Source: Bog-532 sp963742865 (GTDB taxonomy: Bacteria > Actinomycetota > Actinomycetes > Streptosporangiales > Streptosporangiaceae). Taken from it: DNA of 64,000 nucleotides. Below, one piece after another: positions 55,983 through 64,000 of this stretch. The position numbers and the translations under genes are program-made. The notes beneath the pieces were generated by a model. That model saw nothing but the letters and a program-made list of their open reading frames with translations. It searched no databases and was not told where the DNA came from. Every line of letters starts with the position of its first letter. The first letter of the stretch is position 1. The stretch lies in NCBI GenBank assembly GCA_963742865.1, contig CAVUNW010000044.1, forward strand, positions 67,517 through 131,516. The letters run 5' to 3'.

Positions 55983-56150
55983 GGCAAGCTCCTCTCAGCG
56001 TTCGAATTGAACGCTCCTATTTGCTGCCGTCCAGTAGCGCCGCGGCGGAGGTTTCACTTGAGAGCCAACCACCGATCAGCACTTCCACGCTCCCCGGCCA
56101 TGTGCAGCAGTGCAGGGGTCAAACGTCCTGCCGCGGGTCCTTCGGGCCCC

Positions 56151-56609
56151 TTAGCGCCCCCGGCGACGCTCCCGCCGGTTCATCCCGGCTAGGGAGACCG
56201 GTGACAAAGGACGCCCGAGGGGGTCGATGAATAGCGCACATGGCCCGGTGGCGGCGGGCACGGTGCCGTCGAGGAGCTTGATGCTGTAGGTGAGCGTGTC
56301 TCCGTCCAGCTGCGGATCCTGGATGACCACGACCGCATCCTCGGGAGGCCTGTCGCCCGGCTCCGCGAACGACAGGACGGCGTTCGGGGGGTTGTCTGCG
56401 AAGCTGTTGTCCCCTGCTGGCCAGTTGGCGACGAACTGACGAGACGTCATGTGCCCGACCTCGCGCTGGGGACGGTCGGCGAAGTAAAGCGTCGACGGCG
56501 ACACGCCCTGCAACGTGATGGTTCCCCGGTCGCTGGTCATGCTCGCCGCGGTCTGGACGAACAATGCCTCCATGTCCTCAAGCTGCTGCTCGGTGACCTC
56601 GCTCATCAT
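56151..56609 (-). CDS. Conserved hypothetical protein
   Basis: This 152-residue protein includes ALFVQTAASMTSDRGTITLQ, GVSPSTLYFADRPQREVGHM, FVANWPAGDNSFADNPPNAV and GPCALFIDPLGRPLSPVS. I know this as a widely conserved uncharacterised family in proteobacteria and actinobacteria; no function is assigned. ATG 56609 follows AGAGGAGCC. A ten-copy 10-bp tandem array lies 55 bases upstream, in the likely promoter. Intact. Confidence 0.8.
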   Translation of the reverse strand: MMSEVTEQQLEDMEALFVQTAASMTSDRGTITLQGVSPSTLYFADRPQREVGHMTSRQFVANWPAGDNSFADNPPNAVLSFAEPGDRPPEDAVVVIQDPQLDGDTLTYSIKLLDGTVPAATGPCALFIDPLGRPLSPVSLAGMNRRERRRGR

Positions 56610-56663
56610 GGCTCCTCTTTCACGCCGCCGTGCCCGGCTGGGCCTATGCCGGCCGATCCAATC

Positions 56664-56763
56664 GTGGCCGTTGGTGGCCGTTGGTGGCCGTTGGTGGCCG
56701 TTGGTGGCCGTTGGTGGCCGTTGGTGGCCGTTGGTGGCCGTTGGTGGCCGTTGGTGGCCGTTG
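56664..56763. repeat. Perfect tandem array, ten copies of gtggccgttg
   Basis: Ten identical 10-base units without a single mismatch lie 55-154 bases upstream of the hypothetical gene starting at 56609. The 10-base period is about one helical turn, so any bound protein would contact one face. It could be a variable-number locus. Confidence 0.95.
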
Positions 56764-57026
56764 GCAACCCTTTCCAGACGCTCATGCCATCGATAGGGCC
56801 GAACGTCCCAACGAAGGAAACAACCCGGTTGGCTGATCCGGCGTCGGCATCCGGCGATCGCCGCCTGCCTGGCGGACCCGGCGCAGGGCTGATCGCGGGG
56901 CCGGCGGCCGCACCCCGTCGCCGTGGGCTGCCTGCGGGCGGGACTGAGTTGTGGTTTCACCGTGAATCGCCGGTCGGCTCGGCAGCAGACCTCCACGAAG
57001 GGAAGGGGCGCCCCGGCCGTGGTTTT

Positions 57027-57072
57027 TTCCCCTAGGGGAATTCGGCCGGCAGGTGATGACGGGTCACCTGCC
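57027..57072. promoter_or_regulatory. Two palindromes upstream of DUF1269 gene
   Basis: ttcccctaggggaa (57027-57040) is a perfect palindrome. It is followed by a 9-bp hairpin, ggcaggtga with tcacctgcc (57048-57056 and 57064-57072). Both lie about 100-150 bases before the DUF1269 start and may be an operator and a leader hairpin. The remaining bases between 56764 and 57027 show nothing clear. Confidence 0.45.
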
Positions 57073-57173
57073 TAGGTGTGAGCCTGAGACCGCGATGCCG
57101 CGGCCGGGTAACAGCTGCGGCGGATTGGCTGAACCGCCTGGCAAGGGATGCCAGCGGAACTGAGGAGGTCGGC

Positions 57174-57680
57174 ATGTCCGGATCCGATAGCACGTTCATC
57201 CTGGTGGCAACGTATCCGGATGAGGCAACAGCCCAGGAGGACTACCAGGTCGTCAAGGACGCTCACGCAGCAGGTCTGGTGGGTTCCTACGATGCGGCTG
57301 TGGTCACCAAGGATGCCAGCGGCAAGGTCCATGAGAACAAGGACGAGACGGCCACCCGCCATGGCGCCTGGTGGGGCGTGGCCGCCGGGGCGGCCATCGG
57401 GGTCATCTTCCCGCCGGCGGTGCTGGGCGCGGCCGCGGTCGGCGGCGTGGCCGGCGGGGTCACCGGGCACCTGTCCAAGGGCATGTCACGCTCGCAGGCC
57501 AAGCAGCTGGGCGACTTCATCGACCCGGGCCAGGCCGGGCTCGTCATTGTCGGCGAAAGCAAGGTCGAGGACGCGATCAAGAACGCGGTGACCAGGGCGG
57601 AGAAGCAGACCGCCCAGGAGCTTGACGTGGATCCGAAGGACCTCGACAAGACCCTGCAGCAAGCGGTCAACGAGATGTAA
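57174..57680 (+). CDS. DUF1269 (glycine-zipper membrane) protein
   Basis: This 168-residue protein begins STFILVATYPDEATAQEDYQ, has a central glycine-rich segment GVAAGAAIGVIFPPAVLGAA then VGGVAGGVTGHLSKGMSR, and ends GLVIVGESKVEDAIKNAVTR. This is the DUF1269 layout: a ferredoxin-like fold interrupted by a short membrane or glycine-zipper segment. The function is unknown; related genes are often stress-induced. ATG 57174 has TGAGGAGG upstream. Intact. Confidence 0.88.
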   Translation: MSGSDSTFILVATYPDEATAQEDYQVVKDAHAAGLVGSYDAAVVTKDASGKVHENKDETATRHGAWWGVAAGAAIGVIFPPAVLGAAAVGGVAGGVTGHLSKGMSRSQAKQLGDFIDPGQAGLVIVGESKVEDAIKNAVTRAEKQTAQELDVDPKDLDKTLQQAVNEM

Positions 57681-58048
57681 CCCCCGGCCGCCTGTCCCCG
57701 GTCGGCGCCGTGCACCGCGGCTGCCACCAAAGTCAGCTGACCCGCCGGCCCTGGCCGGGCATGGCCGTTCCGCCCGCAGGCCGCGATGCCGGCGCCCTGG
57801 AGGAAGATTGAGAGCTCCTCGACGGGTTCCTCGCCCAGACAGGACTCACCCTCGAACCCGGCCTACCCGGCCGCCTCGCCGCCCCAGTCCTGGCGGGGTC
57901 ATTGGCCCCCTTGCAGCAGGAACTACGGCCCTATCCGCCACTCCTGGAGGGTGCCACGTTCGATCCATGCCAGGAAAAGTACGCCGCCAGCGAAGCGCGC
58001 GGGGCCCGGCGGCCTGACGCCAATGGCCGTGCGTGGACGGAGATTGCA
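57681..58048. other. 370-base region, possible relic, promoter of Mo-oxidoreductase operon
   Basis: A coding-like stretch (LLDGFLAQTGLTLEPGLPGR, LAPLQQELRPYPPLLEGATF) runs through 57810-57965 and is in frame with the oxidoreductase, but it has no recognised domain and no start signal. It may be a relic or an N-terminal extension. The operon promoter should lie here. Confidence 0.45.
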
Positions 58049-60202
58049 ATGACTTCCCCTATGGCACCAAACGTAAGCAGTGTGGGTGCTCCAGGCCGGC
58101 GCACGGTTTACAGCATGTGCGGCATGTGCGCGGTGCGTTGCCCGATGGAAGTGACGGTCGAGGACGGCCGGGTGACCTGGCTGCAGGGCAATACGCACGA
58201 CCAGGCCCTCGGCGCCAGCCTGTGCGCGAAGGGCGCGGCCGGCCTGTTTCTGGAGTCTGACGACGAGCGGCCGCAGACGCCGCTGATCCGGGCTGGCGAG
58301 CGCGGCGGCGGCCAGTGGCGGCGGGTGTCCTGGGACGAGGCCCTCGACTACATCGCCGGGAAGCTGACGGAGACGATCGATGTCTTCGGCGGGCGCGGTA
58401 TCGCGCTTTCCGATCGTGGCGGCCCCTTTACTGACCTGACCCAGACCTTCGTTCGGGCGCTCGGCTCGCCGAACTACTTCGATCACGATGCCGCCTGCGC
58501 CGGCAATGTCCATAACGCCACGCGTTCGCTCTACGGCTTCGGCGCCGCGGGGCTCTTGTTCGACTACCAGCACTGCAAGCATCTCGTGCTCTACGGCCGC
58601 AACGTCGTCGAATCGCTGATGGTCAAGGAGGCTAAGGCGTTCATGGCCGCGGTGGCGAGGGGGATGCGCTGCACCTACATCGATCCGCGCGCCACGATCA
58701 CGGCGTCCAAGGCCACCCGCTACTGGCAGGTGCGACCGAAGAGCGACTACGCGCTGAACCTCGCCATCATCCATGAGGTCCTGGAGCAGGATGCCTACGA
58801 CAAGGACTTCGTCGCCCGCTTCGTCTCCGGCCTGGACTACCTGCGGGAGGCGGTCAAGGACACAACGCCCGAGTGGCAGGAGCCGCACACCGGCGTTCCC
58901 GCCGCCGAGCTTCGCGCGTTCGTGACCGAGATCGCCGCGGACGCACCACATGTGATCTTCCATCCGGGGTGGATGTCAGCTCGTCACAGGCAGTCGTTTT
59001 ACGTGAGCCGCTCGGCGCTGATCCTGAACGCGCTGATGGGCAACATCGAGCTTCCGGGTGGATGCGTGCTGGGGAAGCCGCCCGAGCACTACGGCCGCAA
59101 GGGCTTGAACCATCTGACAGATCGCGTGCCGGAGGTCAAGGAGCCGCGCGTGGATGGTGCTGGCGGCGAGCGGCCGCAGTGGGATCCGGCGATCGGCATG
59201 CTGCATCAGGCCTTCGCCGCGATGGAGACGGGGCAGCCGTACGGGATCGGCGCCTACTTCGCCTACCGCCACGACCCGTTCACCGGCATGCCCGACCCGG
59301 AGGCGACGCAACGTGCGATCGAGAAGCTGAAGCTGCTCGTCTCGATCGACGTGCGCTACTCGGAACTGGGCTGGTTCGCCGACGTCATCCTCCCCGAGTC
59401 GACCTACCTGGAGCGCGCGAACATCCTCTGCCAGATGAACGGCCCGGTGCCGGTCTTCGCCATGCGCGACCAGGCGATCGCACCGCGCTTCGACAGCCGC
59501 CCGGCGTGGTGGATCTTCCGCGAGATCCTGCACCGGATGGGCATCAAGCAGGCGCTTGACTTCGAGACCATCGAGGAGCTGTGGAACTACCAGCTCGATG
59601 GCACCGGCGTCACCGTCTCGGAGATGCGCGAGGCCGGCATGGTCGGCTTGGCGGCGGCGCCGAAATTGATCCCCCGCGACGAGCTCACGTTCCCGACGCC
59701 CTCGGGGAAGATCGAGATCGAGAGCGAGGTCCTCAAGCAGGCCGGGCTTGAGAGCCTGCCGGCGTACGTCCCCAAGGAGGCGCCGACGGGCGAGAAGTTC
59801 ACGCTGCTGTTCGCGAAGACGGCGACGCTCGCGCAGGGCCAGTCGCTCAACAATCCTCTGCTCAATGAGAGAGCGCCCAGACAGGTGCTCTGGATCCACC
59901 CCGACCGTGCCGCGGCGCTCGGGATCGTCGACGGCGACGAGGTGGAGGTCAACGGCGGTGGCCGCTACACCGGTTGCCTGCCGGCGAAGGTCACGCGCTG
60001 GATCCATCCCGACGCGGTGTTCATGTTGCACGGCTACGGCGCCACGGTGCCGCTCGCCACGCGCGCCCGCGGCGTCGGCGTCGCCGACCAGCGCCTGCAG
60101 CACGGCAAGCTCTACGACTTCGATCCCGCCGGCGGTGGCTGTGCGCTGACCGAGACGGTCGTGCAGGTGAAGCGCCGGGCACCGGAAGGAGTGGCAGGAT
60201 GA
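58049..60202 (+). CDS. Molybdopterin oxidoreductase, PhsA/PsrA-like catalytic subunit
   Basis: This 717-residue protein of the Mo-bisPGD family has an N-terminal [4Fe-4S] site (SMCGMCAVRCPMEVTVEDGR, then GASLCAKGAA), WDEALDYIAGKL, a cysteine in HDAACAGNVHNATRSLYGFG at the usual Mo-ligand region, and a C-terminal dinucleotide-binding domain (PRQVLWIHPDRAAALGIVDG). It is closest to thiosulfate/polysulfide reductase chain A. There is no Tat signal, in contrast to classical PhsA, so it is cytoplasmic. ATG 58049 follows GGACGGAGA; a longer frame starts at 57902. The stop overlaps the next start by ATGA. Substrate not certain. Confidence 0.87.
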   Translation: MTSPMAPNVSSVGAPGRRTVYSMCGMCAVRCPMEVTVEDGRVTWLQGNTHDQALGASLCAKGAAGLFLESDDERPQTPLIRAGERGGGQWRRVSWDEALDYIAGKLTETIDVFGGRGIALSDRGGPFTDLTQTFVRALGSPNYFDHDAACAGNVHNATRSLYGFGAAGLLFDYQHCKHLVLYGRNVVESLMVKEAKAFMAAVARGMRCTYIDPRATITASKATRYWQVRPKSDYALNLAIIHEVLEQDAYDKDFVARFVSGLDYLREAVKDTTPEWQEPHTGVPAAELRAFVTEIAADAPHVIFHPGWMSARHRQSFYVSRSALILNALMGNIELPGGCVLGKPPEHYGRKGLNHLTDRVPEVKEPRVDGAGGERPQWDPAIGMLHQAFAAMETGQPYGIGAYFAYRHDPFTGMPDPEATQRAIEKLKLLVSIDVRYSELGWFADVILPESTYLERANILCQMNGPVPVFAMRDQAIAPRFDSRPAWWIFREILHRMGIKQALDFETIEELWNYQLDGTGVTVSEMREAGMVGLAAAPKLIPRDELTFPTPSGKIEIESEVLKQAGLESLPAYVPKEAPTGEKFTLLFAKTATLAQGQSLNNPLLNERAPRQVLWIHPDRAAALGIVDGDEVEVNGGGRYTGCLPAKVTRWIHPDAVFMLHGYGATVPLATRARGVGVADQRLQHGKLYDFDPAGGGCALTETVVQVKRRAPEGVAG

Positions 60203-60726
60203 GCAAGTACGAGCTTCGCCACGACGAGGCCAACTGCATCGGCTGCCTGGCCTGCGAAGTCCATTGCAAGACCAACAAGCAGCTTGGTCCCGGTCCCGAT
60301 CCGTGCCGGGTTATCGCGCTGGATCCGGTCGAGGTCGACGGACTGCCCCGGACCCACTTCGTGTTCATGCCGTGCTTCCACTGCGAGGACCCGTGGTGTG
60401 TCCGGGCGTGTCCGACCGGCGCGATGCAGAAGCGCGAGAAGGACGGCATCGTGTTTGTCGAGGACAGCCTCTGCATCGGCTGCAAGAGCTGTATCGCGGC
60501 CTGTCCGTGGGGCACTCCGCAGTGGGACCCCGCCACGAACAAGGTGGTCAAGTGCGATTACTGCATGGACCGGATCGACGCTGGGCTGCAGCCCGCCTGC
60601 GTCACCAAGTGCGTGACCGGTTGCCTGTCCTTCGGCGAGGCCAACGAGGTGCCGGACCCGCGCCGCGAGCGCTACGCCCGTTACATCCTCGCCGAGCCGC
60701 CGGGCGGCAAGGACACCTCGCCATGA
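60199..60726 (+). CDS. 4Fe-4S ferredoxin subunit (PhsB/PsrB/HycB type)
   Basis: This 175-residue protein has four cysteine clusters: CIGCLACEVHCKTN, CFHCEDPWCVRACPTG, CIGCKSCIAACPWG and CDYCMDRIDAGLQPACVTKC. It is the usual electron-transfer subunit beside a Mo-bisPGD catalytic subunit and would link it to the flavoprotein encoded next. There is no signal peptide. It overlaps both neighbours by ATGA, a strong sign of one operon. Intact. Confidence 0.92.
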   Translation: MSKYELRHDEANCIGCLACEVHCKTNKQLGPGPDPCRVIALDPVEVDGLPRTHFVFMPCFHCEDPWCVRACPTGAMQKREKDGIVFVEDSLCIGCKSCIAACPWGTPQWDPATNKVVKCDYCMDRIDAGLQPACVTKCVTGCLSFGEANEVPDPRRERYARYILAEPPGGKDTSP

Positions 60727-63700
60727 GCGCGGTCCAGACGCTGCCGAGCTGGCTTGACCAGGGCGCCGCCGCCCTGGCCGGTCCTGTGCCGCCGGCGGCC
60801 ACGCTCGCCGGCGCGTTGCCGGGCCTGGCCCAGGCGCGGGAGCTGACGCCGTTGCAGCGGTTGCAGCGCGTGCAGGAGTCGGGCCTCGCGGAGAGCAGCG
60901 GTGCGGGCGAACCGATCTCTCTGGCCTGGCGCCGGTTTCTGCGCGGCGTCGGCCCTACGGTGCTGGTGATCGATGCCACCGGCCTTGATGTGCGCGCCCG
61001 CGGCACAGCCGCGGTCCTCGATGGCGCTCCGCGGCTGCTGGCCGAGGGGGTGCTGATCGCCGCTGGCCTGCGCGACAGCCGCGAGGTCCAGCTGCGCCTC
61101 CCGGCCGAGCTGAACGGTCACGAAGCCGCCCTCCTGAACGCCGTCGACGCGATCCGTACGCTCGCCCACGTCACCACGCCCCGCATGCGGCTGGAGGTGC
61201 AGCGCGACAGCCACCCCGGCCCGTGGGCGGAGGGGCCGCCCGCCGACGCCGCACGGCTCATCCACACCCCTGAGACCTGGTGCCGGATCGCCCTGCTGTT
61301 CGCCGGCGCGTCGGGCCTCGGAGGCGTCGTTGCTGACGCTGCGGCGCGGCATCAAGCAGCGCGGCCTGGTCGAGCTCGCCCAGTCACAGAGCCTGCGGCA
61401 GCAGATCGACGCCTGGGGTGGTGGCGTTGAGGTGGCAGGCCAGGACCCGGTGCTCGTCTTCGACGACGGCCTGGGCGGCTTCCTGCCGCTGTCCGCGGCC
61501 GGCGTATCGTGCCGGCCGCTGTCGCTCGCCTCGGCCGGCGTCGTGCCCGTGCCGTCCACGCTGATGGTGATGGCCGAGGGCGCGTGCCTGCTGCGCCAGA
61601 CGCGCCGCGCGCTCTACCGGCATTGGCAGCTCGCCGACAACGCCGAAGGCGATCCGGTGCGCCCCCTGCTCGCCCGGGCCGGCCGCCTGGTGGCCGAGCT
61701 GACGCTCGGCCGCGGTGACGCCGCCCATCTCCGGGCGCTCGACGAAGTCGCGCTCGAGCTGGGCGTGCAGGGGCTGGCGGCCGCCTGGCCGCTGGGCAGC
61801 TCGCTGCGCTACTACCGCGAGCAGTGGGAGCAGCACGCCCGGCGCGAGTCCTGCCCGGAGGGGCTGTGCTTCGAGCACCAGGCCGCGCCGTGTCACGGCA
61901 CATGTCCGGCCAACATCGACATCCCGAGCTTCATCGCTCACATCGGCCATGGCGACTACCGGGCGGCGATCGAGGTCATCAGGCGTGACAACCCGCTGCC
62001 GCTGACCTGTGGCCTGGTCTGCCCCGCGCCGTGCGAATCGGCCTGCGTTCGCGGCGGCAGCAACGGCGCCGTGTTCATCCGGCCGATGAAGGCCAAGGCG
62101 GCCGAGCACTGCCTCGCCGACGGCGGCTACCCGAAACCCGAGATCGCGCCGGACAGCGGCAAGCGGATCGGCATCGCCGGCTCCGGTCCAGCCGGTCTCA
62201 CCGCCGCCTACTACCTGCGCACCTTCGGTCACGAGGTCGAGATCCTGGAGGAGCAGGAGAAGGCCGGCGGAATGCTGCGCTACGGCATTCCGGCCTACCG
62301 CCTGCCGCCCGACCTCCTCGACCAGGAGCTCGACCAGATCCGGGCGCTCGGAATCGCGATCCGCACCAGCGCCGAGGTCGGCAGCCTCGATGCCTTCCGC
62401 AAGAACTACGACGCCGTGTTCCTCGGCCTCGGCACCCAGCGCTCGCGCCCGATCCCGATCGACGGTGTCCAGCAGTCCTTCGTGCTCGGCGGCATCGATT
62501 TCCTGCGGGACGTGCGCAGCGGCGAGCCGGTCCGGGTGGGGCCGCGGGTGATCGTCGTCGGCGGCGGCAACGTCGCGATCGACGTCGCCTTGACCGCTCT
62601 GCGCCAAGGCGCAACCCACGTCGACATGGTCTCCCTTGAGAAACGCCGCGAGATGCCGGCCAGCGCCCACGAGATCGAGAACGCCGTCGGGGAAGGCGTG
62701 CAGCTGCACCCCGGCTGGGGCCCGGTCCGGATCGGGGAGGACGGCGAGACCACCTTCCAGTTCTGCGAGCAGGTCCACGACGAGACCGGAAAGTTCGATC
62801 CGAAGTTCGACGCCGCCCGCCTGCTGACGCTCGAGGGCGACCACGTGATCCTCGCCACCGGTCAGGGCACCGACCTGACGATCCTCGACGGCAGCGCGGT
62901 CGAGACCACCCACGGCTTCATCCTCACCGACCCGAAGACCCTGATGACCAAGGTGCCGGGCGTCTTCGCCGGGGGCGACGTCGAGCACGGCCCGCGGACG
63001 GTCGTGGAGGCCATCCGCTCCGGGAAGATCGCCGCGAACGCGATCGATGCCTGGCTGCGCGGGCAGCCCATGGACAACGCCACCGGCACGCCGGTACGCC
63101 GAGCCGACGTCATTCCCCTGACCGTCGCGGCGGATGAGCGCACGCATCTCCCTCGTGCCGTGATGCCCGAACGGACCGTCGAAGAAGTCGTCGGCCTCGG
63201 CAACTACGTCCAGATCGAGGAGGGCCTGACCGACGCGATGGCACACGACGAGGCGCGCCGCTGCCTGCGCTGCGACGTCTGCATCGGCTGCGGCCTGTGC
63301 ATGGCCGCCTGCAGCGAGATGGGCGTCGACGCGCTGCGCATGGCAGACACCAACGCCGGCCGGGTCGCCTACTTCGACTTCACCCGCCCCGCCGAGCGGT
63401 GCATCGGCTGCGGCGCCTGCAGCCAGGTATGCCCGACCGGCGCCATCCGGATCGCGGATGAGGTCGACCTGTCCGCCGGCGGCGCCACGCCGGACCTCGT
63501 GCGCCGCACGATCATCACCGGAACCACCGTGTGCGAACAGCCGCTGCTGACCTGCAGCGAATGCGGCGCGCCGACACAGACGCCCGCGCACCGGCAATTC
63601 ATCCGCGGCCGCCTGCCGGATCACATGGCGGCCCTTCTGGACCGCGAGCTCTGCCCGTCATGTGCGCGGCTGCGGGCCGATCGTCCCGCCGGGCGAGGGG

Positions 63701-63794
63701 CGGCGCGGGCTTTCCCGCACCCAGAGCTCAACTCCCGGTCATTGCGATCACGTCTGCGGGCCAGCGGAACAGGACATTTGGGGAGCAGTCATGA
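60723..63794 (+). pseudogene. NuoF-like/GltD-like FAD oxidoreductase with C-terminal ferredoxin, two frameshifts
   Basis: The N-terminal part (ATG 60723) shifts frame near 61316 and continues SLLTLRRGIKQRGLVELAQS, resembling a degenerate NuoF/SLBB region. Then comes a GltD-type flavoprotein: CHGTCPANIDIPSFIAHIGH, GLVCPAPCESACVRGG, IGIAGSGPAGLTAAYYLRTF, VIVVGGGNVAIDVALTALRQ and GVFAGGDVEHGPRTVVEAI. Two [4Fe-4S] motifs follow (CDVCIGCGLCMAAC, CIGCGACSQVCPTG) plus two CxxC pairs. The main frame stays open to the window end; a second shift near 63700 would give the TGA at 63792, overlapping the next ATG. It should feed NAD(P)H electrons to the Mo subunit. Confidence 0.82.
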
Positions 63795-64000
63795 AAGCAG
63801 TGACGGTGCAGCCGGGGGTTGCGGGGTCGGTCCGCTTCGAGGAGGTCCCCGAACCGGACCAGAGCACCGGCTCGATCCTGGTCCAGGCGGCGGCCGTCGG
63901 CATCTGCGGAACCGACGTCGAGATCACCTCGGGCGCCTACGGCTGGGCGCCCCCCGGCCGGGACCGGCTCATCCTCGGCCACGAGTCCCTCGGCCGGGTC
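63791..64000 (+). CDS. Zinc-type MDR dehydrogenase (glucose 1-dehydrogenase-like), 3' end outside window
   Basis: The first 70 residues begin MKAVTVQPGVAGSVRFEEVP and include AAAVGICGTDVEITSGAYGW, with the catalytic zinc Cys, and LILGHESLGRV, with the zinc-ligand His-Glu pair. This is the N-terminal catalytic domain of medium-chain dehydrogenases, closest to the archaeal-type glucose 1-dehydrogenase group. The ATG at 63791 follows GGGGAGC and overlaps the presumed stop of the oxidoreductase. The gene continues past the window. Confidence 0.85.
   Translation, partial: MKAVTVQPGVAGSVRFEEVPEPDQSTGSILVQAAAVGICGTDVEITSGAYGWAPPGRDRLILGHESLGRV

Noticed and set aside
55608..56192. 194-codon plus-strand open frame
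   Set aside because: It runs antisense over the convincing small two-TM gene at 55800-55982 and has no domain or ribosome-binding site.
56664..56763. Tandem repeats considered as a CRISPR array
   Set aside because: Units are 10 bases, directly adjacent and without spacers; no cas genes are present.
57902..58048. N-terminal extension of the Mo-oxidoreductase
   Set aside because: The family starts at about the CxxC motif shortly after 58049, and the ATG there has a ribosome-binding site; the extension has neither a Tat signal nor conservation that I can recognise.
61384..63624. 746-codon open frame on the minus strand
   Set aside because: It is the mirror of the GC-rich flavoprotein gene on the plus strand, which shows clear FAD, NAD and iron-sulfur motifs. 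The minus-strand product has no domain and a composition typical of antisense frames.

Overview
The window is a high-GC chromosomal segment from an actinomycete (Actinomycetota). Evidence: strong G/C bias at third codon positions, GTG starts, frequent ATGA and TGATG start/stop overlaps, two DUF222/HNH (13E12-type) genes, an actinobacterial-type group 3b [NiFe] hydrogenase operon, DUF427 and DUF1269 proteins, and an NB-ARC/TPR gene with a small partner. I cannot name the genus.

Layout. (1) 0-6.3 kb: hyhB - cyclic-nucleotide-binding protein - hyhG - hyhS - hyhL - maturation protease, a cytoplasmic NAD(P)-linked [NiFe] hydrogenase operon, followed by a universal stress protein and a MaoC hydratase. 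(2) 6.3-14.1 kb: a broken DUF222/HNH gene, SRPBCC remnants, glutathione peroxidase, a GNAT acetyltransferase and three tandem luciferase-like flavin monooxygenases. (3) 14.3-32.6 kb: a carbohydrate island. It holds a MocD/MocE/MocF-like desaturase-Rieske-reductase set, LacI, a PfkB kinase, an FGGY kinase, DeoR, an APC permease, a class II aldolase, a ROK kinase, a SIS sugar-phosphate isomerase, a GH4 glycosidase, an ABC sugar importer, a second DeoR and a UPF0261/PEP-hydrolase-like pair. The set fits uptake, hydrolysis, phosphorylation, isomerisation or deamination, second phosphorylation and aldol cleavage of an (amino)sugar. (4) 32.6-46.7 kb: ring-cleavage dioxygenase, DUF427, second DUF222/HNH, a MOSC-reductase-ferredoxin fusion, a truncated Na+/solute symporter, AMP nucleosidase, an AraC regulator with an esterase, and a drug exporter fused to a piece of a protoglobin. 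(5) 47.4-56 kb: tRNA-Val and an accessory island with an alpha/beta hydrolase, an AT-rich two-TM orphan, an intact IS4-type insertion sequence with target duplication, an NB-ARC/TPR protein with a small two-TM partner, and an integrase fragment. (6) 56-64 kb: conserved hypotheticals, then a molybdopterin oxidoreductase - ferredoxin - NuoF/GltD-like oxidoreductase operon and the start of a zinc-type dehydrogenase.

A dominant feature is the number of genes, mainly between 3.8 and 30 kb, whose reading frame is broken by single-base shifts or by a lone stop although conserved family sequence continues in another frame. This could be sequencing or assembly error or recent decay; the sequence alone cannot decide. 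Such genes are listed as pseudogene with the intended span.

The most interesting candidates are the NB-ARC/TPR plus two-TM pair carrying similar short Q-G motifs (possible amyloid-type signalling), the soluble Mo-oxidoreductase operon lacking a membrane anchor, the AT-rich two-TM PLD-like orphan, repeated palindromic operators, and several short tandem arrays placed upstream of genes.
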